Source of the DNA: Scalesia atractyloides
Taxonomy: Eukaryota; Streptophyta; Magnoliopsida; Asterales; Asteraceae
Length of the DNA stretch: 64,000 bases
Direction of reading: 5' to 3'
Assembly (NCBI GenBank): GCA_947069175.1
Contig: CAMTDV010000003.1
Coordinates: 42,933,606-42,997,605, forward strand
Each line of letters starts with the position of its first letter. Position 1 is the stretch's first letter. The notes under the pieces were generated by a model. The model was not told the DNA's origin. It ran no database searches and was given only the letters and a program-made list of their open reading frames with translations. This document shows positions 48,378 to 59,544 of the stretch, one piece after another. The position numbers and the translations under genes are program-made.

Positions 48378-49430
48378 TTATAAAAAAAGATGGGGGTACT
48401 TTTGTCGTATAATGGACTCAACCTCCCATGTGTACTCGGGACCTCTAAAAGCGTCCCATTTAACCTTTACTATAGGTATCCTTTTTCTTTGGAGCTTTTT
48501 AACCTGTCGATCCTCGATCGAAATTGGTTTCTCAATAAACCTCAGGTTTTCATCAATTTGCATATCCTTGTGTGACATTGTTAGCGACTCATCGGCTAGA
48601 CATTTCTTAAGGTTAGATATTTGGAATACATCATGGATTCCACTAAGTTCCTCAGGCAACCTGAGCTTAAGCTACAGTGCCGACACATTCGATATCTCGA
48701 AGGGTCCCATATATCTTAGGCTTAACTTGCCCTTCTTTCCAAAACGCATCACACCTTTCCAGGGTGATACTTTCAGCATGAGTTTGTCCCCTTCTTGGAA
48801 CTTAAGAGCTTTACGTCTCTTGTCAGCATAACTTTTCTGCGTATCTCTGGCAGCTTTGAGACGATCACAGATTTGCACAATCTTTTCTGTGGTCTCCAGG
48901 ACAATCTCTGGTCGTGATAGTTGGGCTTCCCCAACTTCTGCCCAGCACACGGGCATTCGACACTTTCTCCCATATAAGGCCTCAAAAGGAGCAACCTTAA
49001 TGCTAGTATGATAGCTATTATTGTAGGAGAATTCTATTAGGGGTAAGTGGTCATCCTAACTTCCACCTAAATCAATCACACATGCCCTAAGCATGTCTTC
49101 CAATGTCTGGATAGTACGTTCACTTTGACCATCAGTCTGCGGATGGTAAGCCGTACTAAAATTTAATCTTGTGCCTAAAGATTGTTGGAAACTTTTCCAA
49201 AAGTGAGTTGTGTATCTAGTATCTCTGTCAGATACAATAGATACTGGCACACCGTGTAGGGACACAATCCTGTCCACATACAACTTAGCCAACTTTTCAG
49301 AATTATAAGTTTCTTTAATTAGTAAGAAGTGTGCTGACTTAGTTAGCCTATCAACGATGACCCAGATCGTGTCATTACCACATTTGGTCTTAGGTAACTT
49401 GGTAATCAAGTTCATTGTTACCATTTCCAA
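48378..49430 (-). pseudogene. Integrase and chromodomain-like tail of element B
   Basis: Three fragments in different frames. 49056-49430 holds the core: the first catalytic position reads MNLITKLPK where the family has MDF, so the first Asp is Asn. The second Asp (SDRDTRY) and the Glu (HPQTDGQSERTIQ) are kept. 48672-48956 continues with a CRMPVCWAEVGEAQL-type segment. 48378-48659 ends with IPIVKVKWDAFRGPEYTWE and QKYPHLFL, the chromodomain-like tail. Stops and frameshifts separate the parts near 49050, 48960 and 48665. Confidence 0.88.
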
Positions 49431-49499
49431 GTTGGAATCTCAAGTTCTTGTAGAAGTGCTGACGGTTTCTGATGTTCGGCCTTAACTTGCGAACACGTG

Positions 49500-50381
49500 A
49501 GACACTTATCTACATAAGTGGCTATGGATTTCTTCAAACCCATCCACCAATAATTCTTCTTTCAAGTCTTGATACATCTTGTCACCACCCGGGTGAACCG
49601 AGTATCTTGAATTGTGCGCTTCTTAGAGGATTAGATTCCTAAGTCCTCCAAAGATCGGAACCCAAATTCTATCATTAAATCTTAGGATTCCATCCTTTCC
49701 AGGCGTTAATTGATTGATCAACAGTTCTGCCTAATCCCTCATTTGGAATATTAGCCTCTAACAGGGCTTGTTTTTGCGCATCTAATAGCTTTTCACTCAA
49801 GCTATTTCTGAGCTCAATGCTCTTGGCGTTAATCCTAATAGGTTTAACTCTTTCTTTGCGACTTAAGGCGTCAGCAACTACATTTGCCTTGCCGGGATGG
49901 TAGCGAATCTCGCAATCGTAATCATTAAGAGTTTCCATCCAACGGCGTTGTCACATGTTCAATTCTTTCTAATTGAACATGTGTTGGAGACTCTTATGGT
50001 CAGTGTATATAATACACTTCGTACCATCAAGTAATGTCTCCATAGTTTTAGTGCAAATACAACGGCACCCAACTCCAAGTCATGGGTGGTGTAATTTCTT
50101 TCATGCACTTTTAGTTGTCGTGATGCAGAGGCAATTACCTTGCCATTTTGCATTAGCACACAACCCATGCCGGTGTGCGAAGCATCACAATAAACAACAA
50201 AATTCTCAATACCCTCAGGTAAAGATAACACAAGAGCATTGCTCAACTTGTGTTTCAGAATCTCAAAAGATTCTTGTTGCTTTGGACCCCAATTATACTT
50301 AACATTCTTTCGGGTTAAGGTAGCTAAAGGAGTGGATATTCTTGAAAAGTTCTCAATGAACCTCCTATAATAACTGGCCAA
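49500..50381 (-). pseudogene. RNase H region of element B
   Basis: 50381-49959 carries MASYYRRFIENFSRISTPL, then YCDASHTGMGCVLMQNGKVI and the RQLKVHERNYTTHDLELG segment. 49938-49675 carries NDYDCEIRYHPGKANVVADA then LSRKERV. A frameshift near 50035 separates them. Remnants of the integrase zinc-binding part lie at about 49500-49620. Confidence 0.88.
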
Positions 50382-50423
50382 TCCTAGAAAACTACGAATC
50401 TCCGATGGGGTTTTGGGTACTTC

Positions 50424-52513
50424 CTAATTCATTATGGCTTCTATCTTAGCGGGATCCACTTGGATACCACACTCACTTACAATGTGTCCAAGGAATTGGA
50501 CTTCTCTAAGCCAAAATTCGCATTTAGAGAACTTTGCATAAAGTTTCTCTTGTCTTAATGATTCTAGAATGCACCGAAGATGTTTCTCGTGATCAGCTTG
50601 ATTATGAGAATAGTTAAGTATGTCGTCTATGACGACAATGACAAACTTATCCAATACGGTTTGCAGACTCTGTTCATGAGGTCCATGAATGCTGCTGGTG
50701 CATTGGTGAGCCCAAAAGGCATCACCAAGAATTTAAAATGACCATAACGGGTCCTGAAGGCCGTCTTAGGAACATCTTCACTCCTAACCTTCAGTTGCTG
50801 ATATCTAGATCTCAAATCAATTTTGGAGAAACAACTAGCCCCTTGAAGTTGGTCGAATAAATCATCGATCCTGGGCAGAGGATACCTATTCGTAATTGTT
50901 AACTTGTTCAGCTCCCGATGGTCGATGCACATTCGCATCGAAACGTCTTTCTTCTTTACAAAGAGGATAGGAGCTCCCCAAGGCGAGGAACTAGGCTGTA
51001 TAAATTCTTTCTCTAAGAGTTTGTCTAGCTGCGTCCTTAATTCCTTCATCTCTGTTGGTGCTAGCCTATATGGAGCTCTAGCTACGGTTACTGATCCTGG
51101 TATAATATCAATCTTGAACTCCACTTGTCTATCTGGAGGTAGGCCTGGTAATTCCTCAGGGAAAACATCGGGATACTCCGAGATAACTGGTTGATCTTCA
51201 AGCTTCGGCTTAGGTTCATTGATGCTTACTTGTGCCATGTAGATTACACAGCCTCTTCTCAAACACTTGGATACCTTAAATAACGACACCTTGTCAGGCA
51301 ATCCATAGTGTGAGTCTCCGGGGATGGTGATCATTTCACCAGATGGGGTTTTAATTTCGATGAGCTTTTTATCACAGGCAATGCAGGCTTGGTTATGAGA
51401 TAACCAATCCATGCCTAAGACAACATCGAACCCCGCCAATTTCATTGGCAGAAGAGAGATAGGGATGGAACGATTCTTAATGGATATAGAGCATCCATCT
51501 AGAATGGAAGATGTGGATTCTATCGTTCCATCAGCAAGTTCTATCTCATAGGTTTTATCTAGAGTTCTTATAGGCAGGTTTAATAGTTTACTAAACTTAT
51601 GATTAACAAAAGATCTATCTGCACCCGAATAAAAAAGAACTCTAGCATAAATATCATTAATGGGGAAAGTACCTGTTATGACATTGTCGTCATTAACAGC
51701 TTCTATTGCATTTATTTGAAAGGCACGAGCATTCCCCTTCTTGGCCTCTCCAGGCTTTGCATCATTACCTTTGGGTTTCTTGGGGCAATTATACGTTATA
51801 TGCCCTTTTTCATTGCAGTTATAGCAAACTACATCCTTAAGATCCTTGCAATCTAAGGTCTTATGCCCTCTTCTTTTGCAGATACCACAGGGTTTGGTTT
51901 GTGAATTTATACTACACTGTCCCCAATGCCTATATTTACAATTCTTGCACAGGGGTTTGTCATTAGACGCGTGCTGGTTCTTCTTGAACCCAAAATTTCC
52001 TTTCTTTTTAAATCTTTGGGAGTTATTATCCTCATGTTTCCTCTTTCCGTCAGTTTCAGTCCTAACTGACCTTTCTCTTACCAAATCAAGGGTGAGGGAA
52101 AGAGATAGGTCAACAGTGGAACTATAGGTACTAGGCTGAGCAGCCTTTACCATGCCTTTTATTTCGGGTGCCAACCCATTTATAAAACGCGCAATGCGTT
52201 TGGATTCGGGGGTGATTAAATAGGAAACTAACCTAGATAGGGAATTGAAATCGGAGACGTACTTCCGACAGTCTAGGTTTTTCATTGAAAGAGATAAAAA
52301 GTCTGTCTCTAATTTCTCCACCTCATGGGTTGGGAAGTAAGTTTCCTTAACAAGGTCCACAAACTTGGACCATCCTAAATTATACAGGTGTACTTTACCT
52401 GTAGACTGTATCATGGCTTTCCACCATATTAGGGCATCGCCCTTAAAGGACTGTGATACATACTTGACCACATCCTTATCAGCACAGTTGCTGATATCTA
52501 TAATTATTTCCAT
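50424..52513 (-). pseudogene. gag C-terminus, protease and reverse transcriptase of element B
   Basis: A 628-residue frame (52513-50627) plus a last piece (50654-50424). It begins inside the gag domain (DALIWWKAM, WSKFVDLVKETYFP), then has two CCHC zinc knuckles (CGICKRRGHKTLDC and CYNCNEKGHITYNC). The protease motif reads LFYSGADRSF where the family has LFD(S/T)GA, so the catalytic Asp is Tyr. Reverse transcriptase motifs follow: RYPLPRIDDLFDQLQ, FSKIDLRSRYQQ and MPFGLTNAP. The metal-binding VIDD is in the second frame, after a frameshift near 50640. Confidence 0.9.
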
Positions 52514-52536
52514 CTCGTCCAGCCACTTCAGGGCTT

Positions 52537-52887
52537 CTACAGCTCCTTTTTCCCCATTAAAGTCTCGGGGTTTACAGGAGACAAAGTATTTGTAGGTGCA
52601 CCCCTTTTTAGACGAACGGACTTATCAGCAAAGTCTACTTTCCTTGGTTCAGTCTTTGCATTTGAAGAGTGAACAGAGCTCTCTTTATGAGCTGAAGATG
52701 GGGTAATTGATAGTGGTCTAGAGCGAGTAGCACTCGACTCTCTTAGCTTTTCTATGGCCTTACCCATGGCCCTTTCCACAGCCGCATCAATGCGAGCTTG
52801 GAAATCATTATCATCTATGGCTACATTTTTGGCGTCCTTAGAGTTGACGTTCCGATGGCTACTTTGTGCCTTATTAGAATTAGCCAT
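52537..52887 (-). pseudogene. gag N-terminus of element B
   Basis: Starts MANSNKAQSSHRNVNSKDAK at 52887 and includes a predicted helix FQARIDAAVERAMGKAIEKL. It is followed by a Ser-rich region and RKVDFADKSVRLKRGAPTN. The frame shifts near 52545-52560 before the rest of gag (52513 onward), where a phrase like EALKWLDEMEII continues. Confidence 0.82.
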
Positions 52888-53160
52888 TCTTCAAAGCTTT
52901 GGTTCTATAATACCAATAAAGTTTCTCTTAGCCATGGTATAATAACCATATCGGCTTTTAAACATTTGGGGATAACAATCCATCGCCTAATTTAAACTAG
53001 TGTGAATAACATCACAACTCTTAGGCTTAAAGTATTTATATTTGGCCTAGGTCTTAATAGGACCATCATATGTAAATTACAATCTGGACATAGTCCATTT
53101 ATTACTAGACAGGGGATCGTAATATCACAACTGTCATTGTCATATTTGACAATTGTATAG

Positions 53161-53280
53161 CACATAGGCCTGTCACAAAAGGACTTTTCAAAACTTGGCA
53201 CATAGGCCTGTCACTAATGGACATAAGATATGGCACATAGGCCTGTCACTAATGGACATAAAATAGGGCACATAGGCACT
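53161..53280 (-). repeat. 35-38 bp tandem repeat in leader of element B
   Basis: CACATAGGCC recurs at 53161, 53199, 53234 and (as CACATAGGCA) 53269; the unit includes TGTCACTAATGGACATAA. Confidence 0.8.
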
Positions 53281-53885
53281 ACATCACTAATAGATGTTTT
53301 ATCTAACACCGCACTGATGATATTAGCCGGGATCCAATTGATCACATAGGCTATATAAAATAAATCATAACCCGAAAGGGTAATACATGACTAATGGATT
53401 TTTTATTCATCACCGCACTGGTGATATTTAGCCGGGATCAAACAGATCACATGGGCTATATAAAATAAATCATAACCCGAAAGGGTAATACATCACTAAT
53501 GGATGTTTTATTCATCACCGCACTGGTGATATTTAGCCGGGATCAAACAGATCACATGGGCTATATAAAATAAATCATAACCCGAAAGGGTAATACATCA
53601 CTAATGAATGTTTTATTCATCACCGCACTGGTGATATTTAGCCAGGATCAAACAGATCACATGGGCTATATAAAATAAATCATAACCCGAAAGGGTAATA
53701 CATCACTAATGGATGTTTTATCCATCACCGCACTGGTGATATTTAGCCGGGATCAAACAGATCACATGGGCTATATAAAATAAATCATAACCCGAAAGGG
53801 TAATACATCACTAATGGATGTTCTATTCATCACTGCACTGGTGATATTTAGCCGGGATCAAATAGATCACATGGGCTATATAAGG
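53281..53885 (-). repeat. 105 bp tandem repeat in leader of element B
   Basis: The phrase CCCGAAAGGG lies at 53371, 53476, 53581, 53686 and 53791, exactly 105 bp apart. About five and a half units are present and nearly identical. Each holds ATCACC-GCACT-GGTGAT, a short perfect hairpin. Confidence 0.92.
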
Positions 53886-54380
53886 TTAGAACATAGTCCA
53901 TTACCTTGAAAGCTAGTGTGATCCCTCAAGTCACACTACCATGAGTATGAACATTACTTGAATGTTAACATAAGAGGATATTAATGGTTGATTAATAGTC
54001 CCGGTCGCATTAACCTTAACTAGAAGGATAACTTCCCTTAACTATCATGATAGAAGACCCTTCCGTTCTTAACTATCATTTAAATATTTGGCCAAATATG
54101 TGGTCTGTGCCACTCGGCAAACCAAAACCATTAAGATCTTTTTGGAATTATATAGCTAATAAAAAATTTCGTGTAAAATCGAGACGGTCGCTTGAAGAGG
54201 ATAAGTACATATATATGTAATTCCAAAATATTTCATTTAAATGATAATTAGAAAGTACAATACTTGGAATAAATAGAAGAAACTAATTGTCCATGCAAGG
54301 ACTAAAGGAAATAAAATGTCCATGCAGGGACTAAAGTACTAACAATGCCTCACAGGGACTACATATGATTAGAAGAGACT

Positions 54381-55434
54381 TCACTCGTCCTTCTTTCCTT
54401 TGACCAACTTGGAGAGTTCCTTGAAGAACTTATTTGTCTTCTTCTCCATTTTCTCCGCTTGCTGTTGCATTTCCTTCATTCTTTCTAAGGCCTCATTTGT
54501 GGCCTCAAGTGGTGGCAAAGGTTGTGGTTGTGGCATGGCCGGATACTGGTACCCATAAGTTGGATATCCAGTCGATGGAAAAGTAGGTGGGAAAGGAGAC
54601 GGGTAGAGTGCATTGTGCATAACTGCCTGCATGTAGGGGTCTTGCGACCATGCTTGATAGTCTACCGGTGTAGACGGCTTAAAAGGATCATATCCAGACG
54701 TGTCTGGATATGTGGGTATTGGGTTAGTATAACCCGATGGTGGTTGAACAACAGGTGTTGGTGTTGGTTCCACTATAGGTGAAACATTAGAGGGTCCACA
54801 AATTTATGGGTCCTCTTGAATTGTAGGGTAGGAATTGGCAAAGGTGGCAGCGATCCCGACCTTTGTCCGGCACGTACCAACATACGTGCCCCACGCTTCC
54901 TTCTTGGTGGTTCAGGTGGTGGTTGAGGTTGGTCCACCGGTTCCATGTGGACATCTTCTTGAACAGGAGGCGGTTGTGAGTGATGAGAAGGAGTGTGGGC
55001 GAAGGTGAATTGGTTCCAATATTGGTCCCACTCATTAGGACCTTGGTACGATGATCCGGCATTGGAGTTCGAATCACTTGATATTCCTATGGGATGCGCG
55101 TTCGATCCCGACGTCGGCATCTCCGGGTCGGAGTCGTCGTCCATAGGGTTTGGCTGGTCCAACTGATTTTGATCGGCTGGAGGCGTGTTGAAGTAATGGT
55201 TAGGGTTTAATTCTTCATGGTAAGAGTGATGAGAATGGGAATGGGAATGGTGAGAATGGTTTGAATGATAAGAGTGTGAGAGTGGTAAGAATTTTGGGAA
55301 TCTCCTGATTCTTGGTAGGCATCTGAATTGTGAGGTTGAGGGGGAATATGCCCCGGTGGTCCTCCCCTCATTGGACCTTTTCCTCTCCCACTTTGTCCTT
55401 GTACACGTGGCGGCATTTTCCTGTTAAAAATCAA
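54381..55434 (-). pseudogene. Extra ORF upstream of gag in element B (Pro-rich, coiled-coil end)
   Basis: Three frames in series look like one broken gene of about 340 codons between primer site and gag, in the same orientation. 55434-55207 has MPPRVQGQSGRGKGPMRGGP; 55162-54773 has an acidic start MDQPNPMDDDSDPEMPT, then EPPRRKRGARMLVRAG; 54773-54381 is rich in Pro and Tyr (PTFPSTGYPTYGYQYPAM) and ends with a likely coiled coil (ATNEALERMKEMQQQAEKME). I do not recognise the family; it is not the usual gag, which follows separately. The charged, low-complexity N-terminus and helical tail suggest an RNA-binding or assembly role, but that is a guess. Confidence 0.6.
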
Positions 55435-55569
55435 TTTAAAAACAATACTAATAACTTAATAATGAAATAAGTAATCCTAGGTCGATGCCTAGACTCGGAA
55501 GTTTAAGGAATGTGCTCGTGTAAGTTTGAGATTAAACACAAGAAAGATGTGTTTAGTTCTCTCAAACGT

Positions 55570-55583
55570 TGGCTCTGATACCA
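55570..55583 (-). other. Primer binding site of element B
   Basis: The minus strand reads TGGTATCAGAGCCA beside the LTR end GGTGTGACA, so the primer is the initiator tRNA-Met type and the 5' LTR is the right-hand one. Confidence 0.9.
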
Positions 55584-55586
55584 ACC

Positions 55587-56444
55587 TGTCACACCCCGGA
55601 TTTTCATTCCAAATCCATACACCGGTGGGCCCGGGTGGGGAGTATCGTGACGTCAGTTGATAACATCATAGTCAGTTAAACACGACACAATGAAAGTCTT
55701 GGAGTAAAATTACCATTACAAACCGAATGTTTGAAAATACAAAATAATATACAGGCTCGTAATAGAAGATCCTCATGCGGATCATAAATTGTACATGGAA
55801 AGAATATAAAACAGACTTTGGGCAGATTTAGGATTTGCAAGGTCCTCTATCACTACCGAGCACCTCCGGCCTATTTTCGTATTGTACCTGCAGTTTAGTC
55901 TTTTGAAAATACGTAAGCTTTCGCAGGTAATACACCCAACCGAATCATTTTGAAAACATTTCAAAAATGTTTTAAGTGCGTATCAGCACAAAATCTTTTT
56001 ATAACTTGGGTTAATTGATCGTCCAACCTTGTTGACACTTTTAATCCCTCCATTATCCAACTTTAACATAATTACAAAATTGAACCCTCTTGTCCAACAA
56101 ATGGCACGCATGAGAGTTGGGACATCACAAAGGATCACTCAGAGGCTTATTATAAGCATTTTGACTCTGATGTCACTCAGATACTGGGCATGTTGACATA
56201 TCAGTCACTCAGAGGCCAAATTTCAAGCATGTTGACATATCAGTCACTCAGAGGCTAATGCTTTAAGCATGTTGACATATCAGTCACTCAGAGGCTGTTA
56301 TTTATGCATGTTGACATCAAACCGTCACTCAGAGGCTCAGTTTGAGCATGTTGACGCCCTTAGTCCTTATTGGTCTTTAACAGACTAATTTAAAATACCA
56401 CATGTGTCACTATACTCTTGGACATGATTTTACAGGTTGTTACA
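55587..56444 (-). mobile_element. 5' LTR of element B with internal deletion
   Basis: 858 bp versus 3375 bp in the 3' LTR. Both ends match. The break lies at about 56030 (CCAACCTTGTT joined to GTTGACACTTTTAATCCC), which in the 3' LTR corresponds to loss of about 45416-47929. The TATA box and GC hairpin are in the lost part. The CTCTGAGTGA repeats are kept (56130-56345). Confidence 0.9.
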
Positions 56445-56449
56445 TATTA

Positions 56450-58304
56450 TGGATTGAACTTGTTTAAGAAGAGGGATGGTCATGGAAGTTGTTTTTGAAA
56501 TTTTTAGGGTTTTCTTTTATGTAATCTTCATTTTCATAGGGTCTTGTTAAAAAGTGTAAATGATGTTAATGATTAGTAGATGATGATAATGATTAGTGGA
56601 TCATGATGATTTTGGACTATCATGCTAAAAATTACAATGTTAACAAGTTCATGCTAAAACATGGTTAACTAGGTTTTTAAAAGAATCAAAATGGATAATT
56701 TCACTTATTAGGTGTTACATATATATTTGTGAAAAATATAAGGTTTGAGGGTCCAGGATCCGGCCTCTTTTGATTTTCTTAATCGACAAATTTTCTTGAA
56801 TAATCACCAACTCAAAACTAATCAATGTAGCTTCTTCGTTTCACCTTTAACCACATCCACGTTTGGTTTTAGTGCACTCCTCTTATGCTCGATCCTCTGA
56901 TCTTAAAAAAACCCAACCGGCAGTTGATAGAGACTTCGAATAACCACATTGGTAAACTTCACATTAATGAATACCCGCGAAAATCTGAAATCCTAATTTC
57001 CGTAATCACGTTTAAGCATACTCTTGAATAATTGATCAACAAATCGGTAATCTGTTCAATTAGCAAATCTTCATCGAATCAAATCATCTGGTAACACATT
57101 TAGATCTGAGAAACATTCTTCCGCGATCAGAATCACCTTCTTCCTCTTCAGTCATAATAACAGATATATAGCTATCTCCGTTGAATCGGGGCAACTTAAT
57201 CAACAAACATCGTCATTCAATGGTGGTTAGTCCAAGAAGAACAATTTATTTGCTTGAATACTAAAAATAAGACTATCATCGACCATTCGTGTATGCAATA
57301 TAACTTGAATGACCTCAGAACTTCTCTGTAATTTTTGAGACGAGTAGCCTTGTTAACACCTAAGACCATCACTGAACATTCATGCATGCAATTTATCTTC
57401 AACATCCTCAGATCTTCTGCTGGTATCAACTGCTAATCCTACTAACCTAACCCCCATCAAAGACTAGGACTCTAACCCTTAAGCATCTTCGTATCATGAT
57501 CTGAAAATTCTGAACCTCATGTGATCACGAACTAACTAAACTAGATCTTCTGCATCCCCGAATAATTTGGAATCAGAGCCACCCGAATACTATTGCAAAG
57601 TCACGAATTTCAAAACTGCCAAAATCTTAATATATACGTGAAATTTTTATTCCCCTCATTTTTGCAAATTCTGACTGTACCATTGAATTTCCCCCTCAAA
57701 TCTGGAATATTCACTTTTCAACAAATGCGGATTTTACGTTAAGGCCCATTAGTAATCATTATACCAAATGATCATCATTCTGCATATGAATTAGCGACTA
57801 CCCAATATCTTCAACCTTTGGTGATTGTGTCATCATATCTATTTTCTAAAGCCCTCGACGGTGTCCCCAAACATCCCGTATTTATCATTAAAATCTCGAA
57901 AAACTTTTTAATCACCAAATTTTTTCTAGACACTCGTCTCGTCGCCACGATCAATAAAATTCCTTCGCACGAGCGATGTTTTACAGGACCAAACTTTTTT
58001 TTGACCAAATTTTTTAGGCATTTTGGGCTCACTTCGCACGAGCTGAATTCACTTCGTGCGAAGTGAATTCTCACTTTGTGCTAAGTGAGTCTCTTTGCAC
58101 GAACGAGCCCGATTACATTTTTCTATCCAGAATCTTTATTTCTTCGAATTTCAAGATGACTCTGGCACAGATTTGGTCGAAATTCAATTTCTAACAATCC
58201 TATAGATTCTATTTTAGTTTTCGTCTGTGGATTGTCCGTTTATTTGATGTTTTATGTCCAAAACCCTCCTAAGTCCATAAATCATGAGCATAGGTGATAT
58301 CGTA
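56450..58304. other. Degenerate region right of element B
   Basis: 56450-56720 is the resumed host of B. 56750-58304 lies inside (left of) a minus-strand copia-like LTR, but no gag or pol motif is present, so any element body is non-coding or replaced. Short reverse frames (57217-57429, 57811-58074) show no known family. Confidence 0.4.
58020..58110. repeat. TTCGYRCGAA palindrome cluster 1
   Basis: CTTCGCACGAG, CTTCGTGCGAAG, CTTTGTGCTAAG and CTTTGCACGAACG follow one another every 20-25 bp, joined by TGAATTC(A/T)-type spacers. A similar cluster is in the LTR at 58318-58753. Confidence 0.65.
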
Positions 58305-58317
58305 GCTTTGATACCAA
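58305..58317 (-). other. Primer binding site of copia-like element
   Basis: The minus strand reads TTGGTATCAAAGC right next to the LTR end CTCCA, close to the initiator tRNA-Met complement. Confidence 0.7.
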
Positions 58318-58753
58318 TGGAGATTCAAGGATCCAACGGTTCTAGACGGAATTTTGGGTAGAAGATATAACTAATCCGGTAGAATGTTATTAAGAAAGGA
58401 GTAGAAGCAGCGGAAGTCTAATGATTCATTCATACTAAAAGAGTATACATCTTGTCAAGCTGGCAAATAGAGAAATTTCACCAACGTTTCCCCTCTGGGA
58501 ACTCCAAAACTTACAAAATTCTGAACACACACCACTATTTATAGAACCTGACTCACCTCGTGCGAAGTGAGCATCTGACTTCGCACGAAGTGGCTTTACT
58601 TCGTACTAAGTAAGTTCTCTTCGTACGAAGTGACACACAAGCTCCTCTCATGTTCGCACTTGGGTCGTGTGTTCGTATCTAATCTATACAATATTCAACA
58701 CACACACTCTATCTAGCCTATTCGTACAGTGACGGACATAAAATGCATCAACA
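58318..58753 (-). mobile_element. 5' LTR of a minus-strand copia-like element
   Basis: 436 bp. On the minus strand it starts TGTTGATGCATTTTATGTCC and ends GAATCTCCA, followed by the primer site. TATA box on the minus strand at 58536-58543, with four TTCGYRCGAA-like palindromes upstream of it (58556-58640). The 3' partner was not found in the window. Confidence 0.75.
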
Positions 58754-58801
58754 AGGTTAACATAGTAAAATGGTAAGACTTGGATAATTAAGGGTTTTAA
58801 A

Positions 58802-58966
58802 TGTGATATCCCACATCGGTTGTGAAGGGAAACAAAGGCTTCCTTATAAGGAGCTGGATACCTTCACCATCATGATGCGTTTTAAAAATCGTGAGGGGCG
58901 TGCGCTGAACGCGTGCTGGCTGCCAAAGCGGACAATATCATGGTACGGTTACGCTGGGCTATTACA
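58802..58966 (+). mobile_element. Solo LTR of a TRIM element
   Basis: 165 bp from TGTGATATCCCACATCGG to GGGCTATTACA, flanked by TTAAA on both sides (58797-58801 and 58967-58971). The start with TCCCACATCGGTTGTG and the end with AAAGCGGACAATATC fit known plant TRIM LTRs. No body remains. I do not see the 5S rRNA segment typical of Cassandra. Confidence 0.85.
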
Positions 58967-58984
58967 TTAAAAGTGATAACAGGA

Positions 58985-59010
58985 TATATATATATATATA
59001 TATATATATA
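58985..59010 (+). repeat. TA microsatellite
   Basis: About 13 TA units. A similar run lies at 60519-60541. Confidence 0.9.
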
Positions 59011-59042
59011 GGTAAGGGTTTCTATAAAAAGGGCATGTTTCA

Positions 59043-59360
59043 TACAAGGTGTAAGAAGTCTATGTAGGCAAGGTGTTTTAAACTTTCGGTATGATGTTTT
59101 GTATTCTTTTGGAATGGTATTATATAGAAAAACACCAAACGTAACAATTCAAATCACAATTAAATGCATTCCGGGCATGAAATCTAAAACACCATGATAG
59201 AATTTAATTAAGGTGTTTTAAACTAAATGCCAAAATACATAAGCCTGTGTTATAAATTATTGTGTTTGGTGTTTTTCTATGTTATACCATATCAAAAGAA
59301 TATAAAACACCATACCTAAAATATTAAACACCATGCCTACATACACTTCTTACACTTTGT
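59043..59360. mobile_element. Fold-back MITE 1
   Basis: A left arm (59043-59148) and a right arm (59255-59360) are inverted copies of about 106 nt: GTGTAAGAAGTCTATGTAGG pairs with CCTACATACACTTCTTACAC, and GAAAAACACCAAAC with GTTTGGTGTTTTTC. The loop is about 106 bp and has no gene. Confidence 0.75.
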
Positions 59361-59418
59361 AGGAAAAATGTTCTTACACTTAGCATTTAGTTTTTTTAGG
59401 GGTGGGTTTTTTTTTTTT

Positions 59419-59436
59419 GGGGGGGGGGGGGGGGGG
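59419..59436 (+). repeat. Poly-G run of 18
   Basis: A run of T is followed by 18 G. Long G runs are unstable and prone to sequencing error. Confidence 0.8.
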
Positions 59437-59544
59437 AGGAGGGGTGGGTGTTTTGGTTTGTGGGTGGTGGTGGAGTGAGGGGTTCATTGTTTCTTTGGGT
59501 TTATTTTGGTTGTGTTCACACTGGTTCTCGTGGTTCTCGCGATA

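Larger units (their letters stand above)
44967..56444 (-). mobile_element. Element B: Ty3/gypsy chromovirus with extra ORF
   Basis: Full-length minus-strand element of 11.48 kb, flanked by TATTA on both sides (44962-44966 and 56445-56449). Order in its own direction: 5' LTR (55587-56444), primer site, an extra proline-rich ORF, 35-39 bp and 105 bp tandem repeats, gag, protease, reverse transcriptase, RNase H, integrase with chromodomain-like end, 3' LTR (44967-48341). The 5' LTR is 2.5 kb shorter than the 3' LTR. Two catalytic residues are lost and pol is fragmented, so it is not autonomous. Confidence 0.93.

Noticed and set aside
53161..53885. Repeats in element B as a CRISPR array
   Set aside because: Units are contiguous without unique spacers, inside a plant retrotransposon leader.
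58802..58966. TRIM as Cassandra with 5S rRNA
   Set aside because: No 5S rRNA-like segment is present in the 165 bp.
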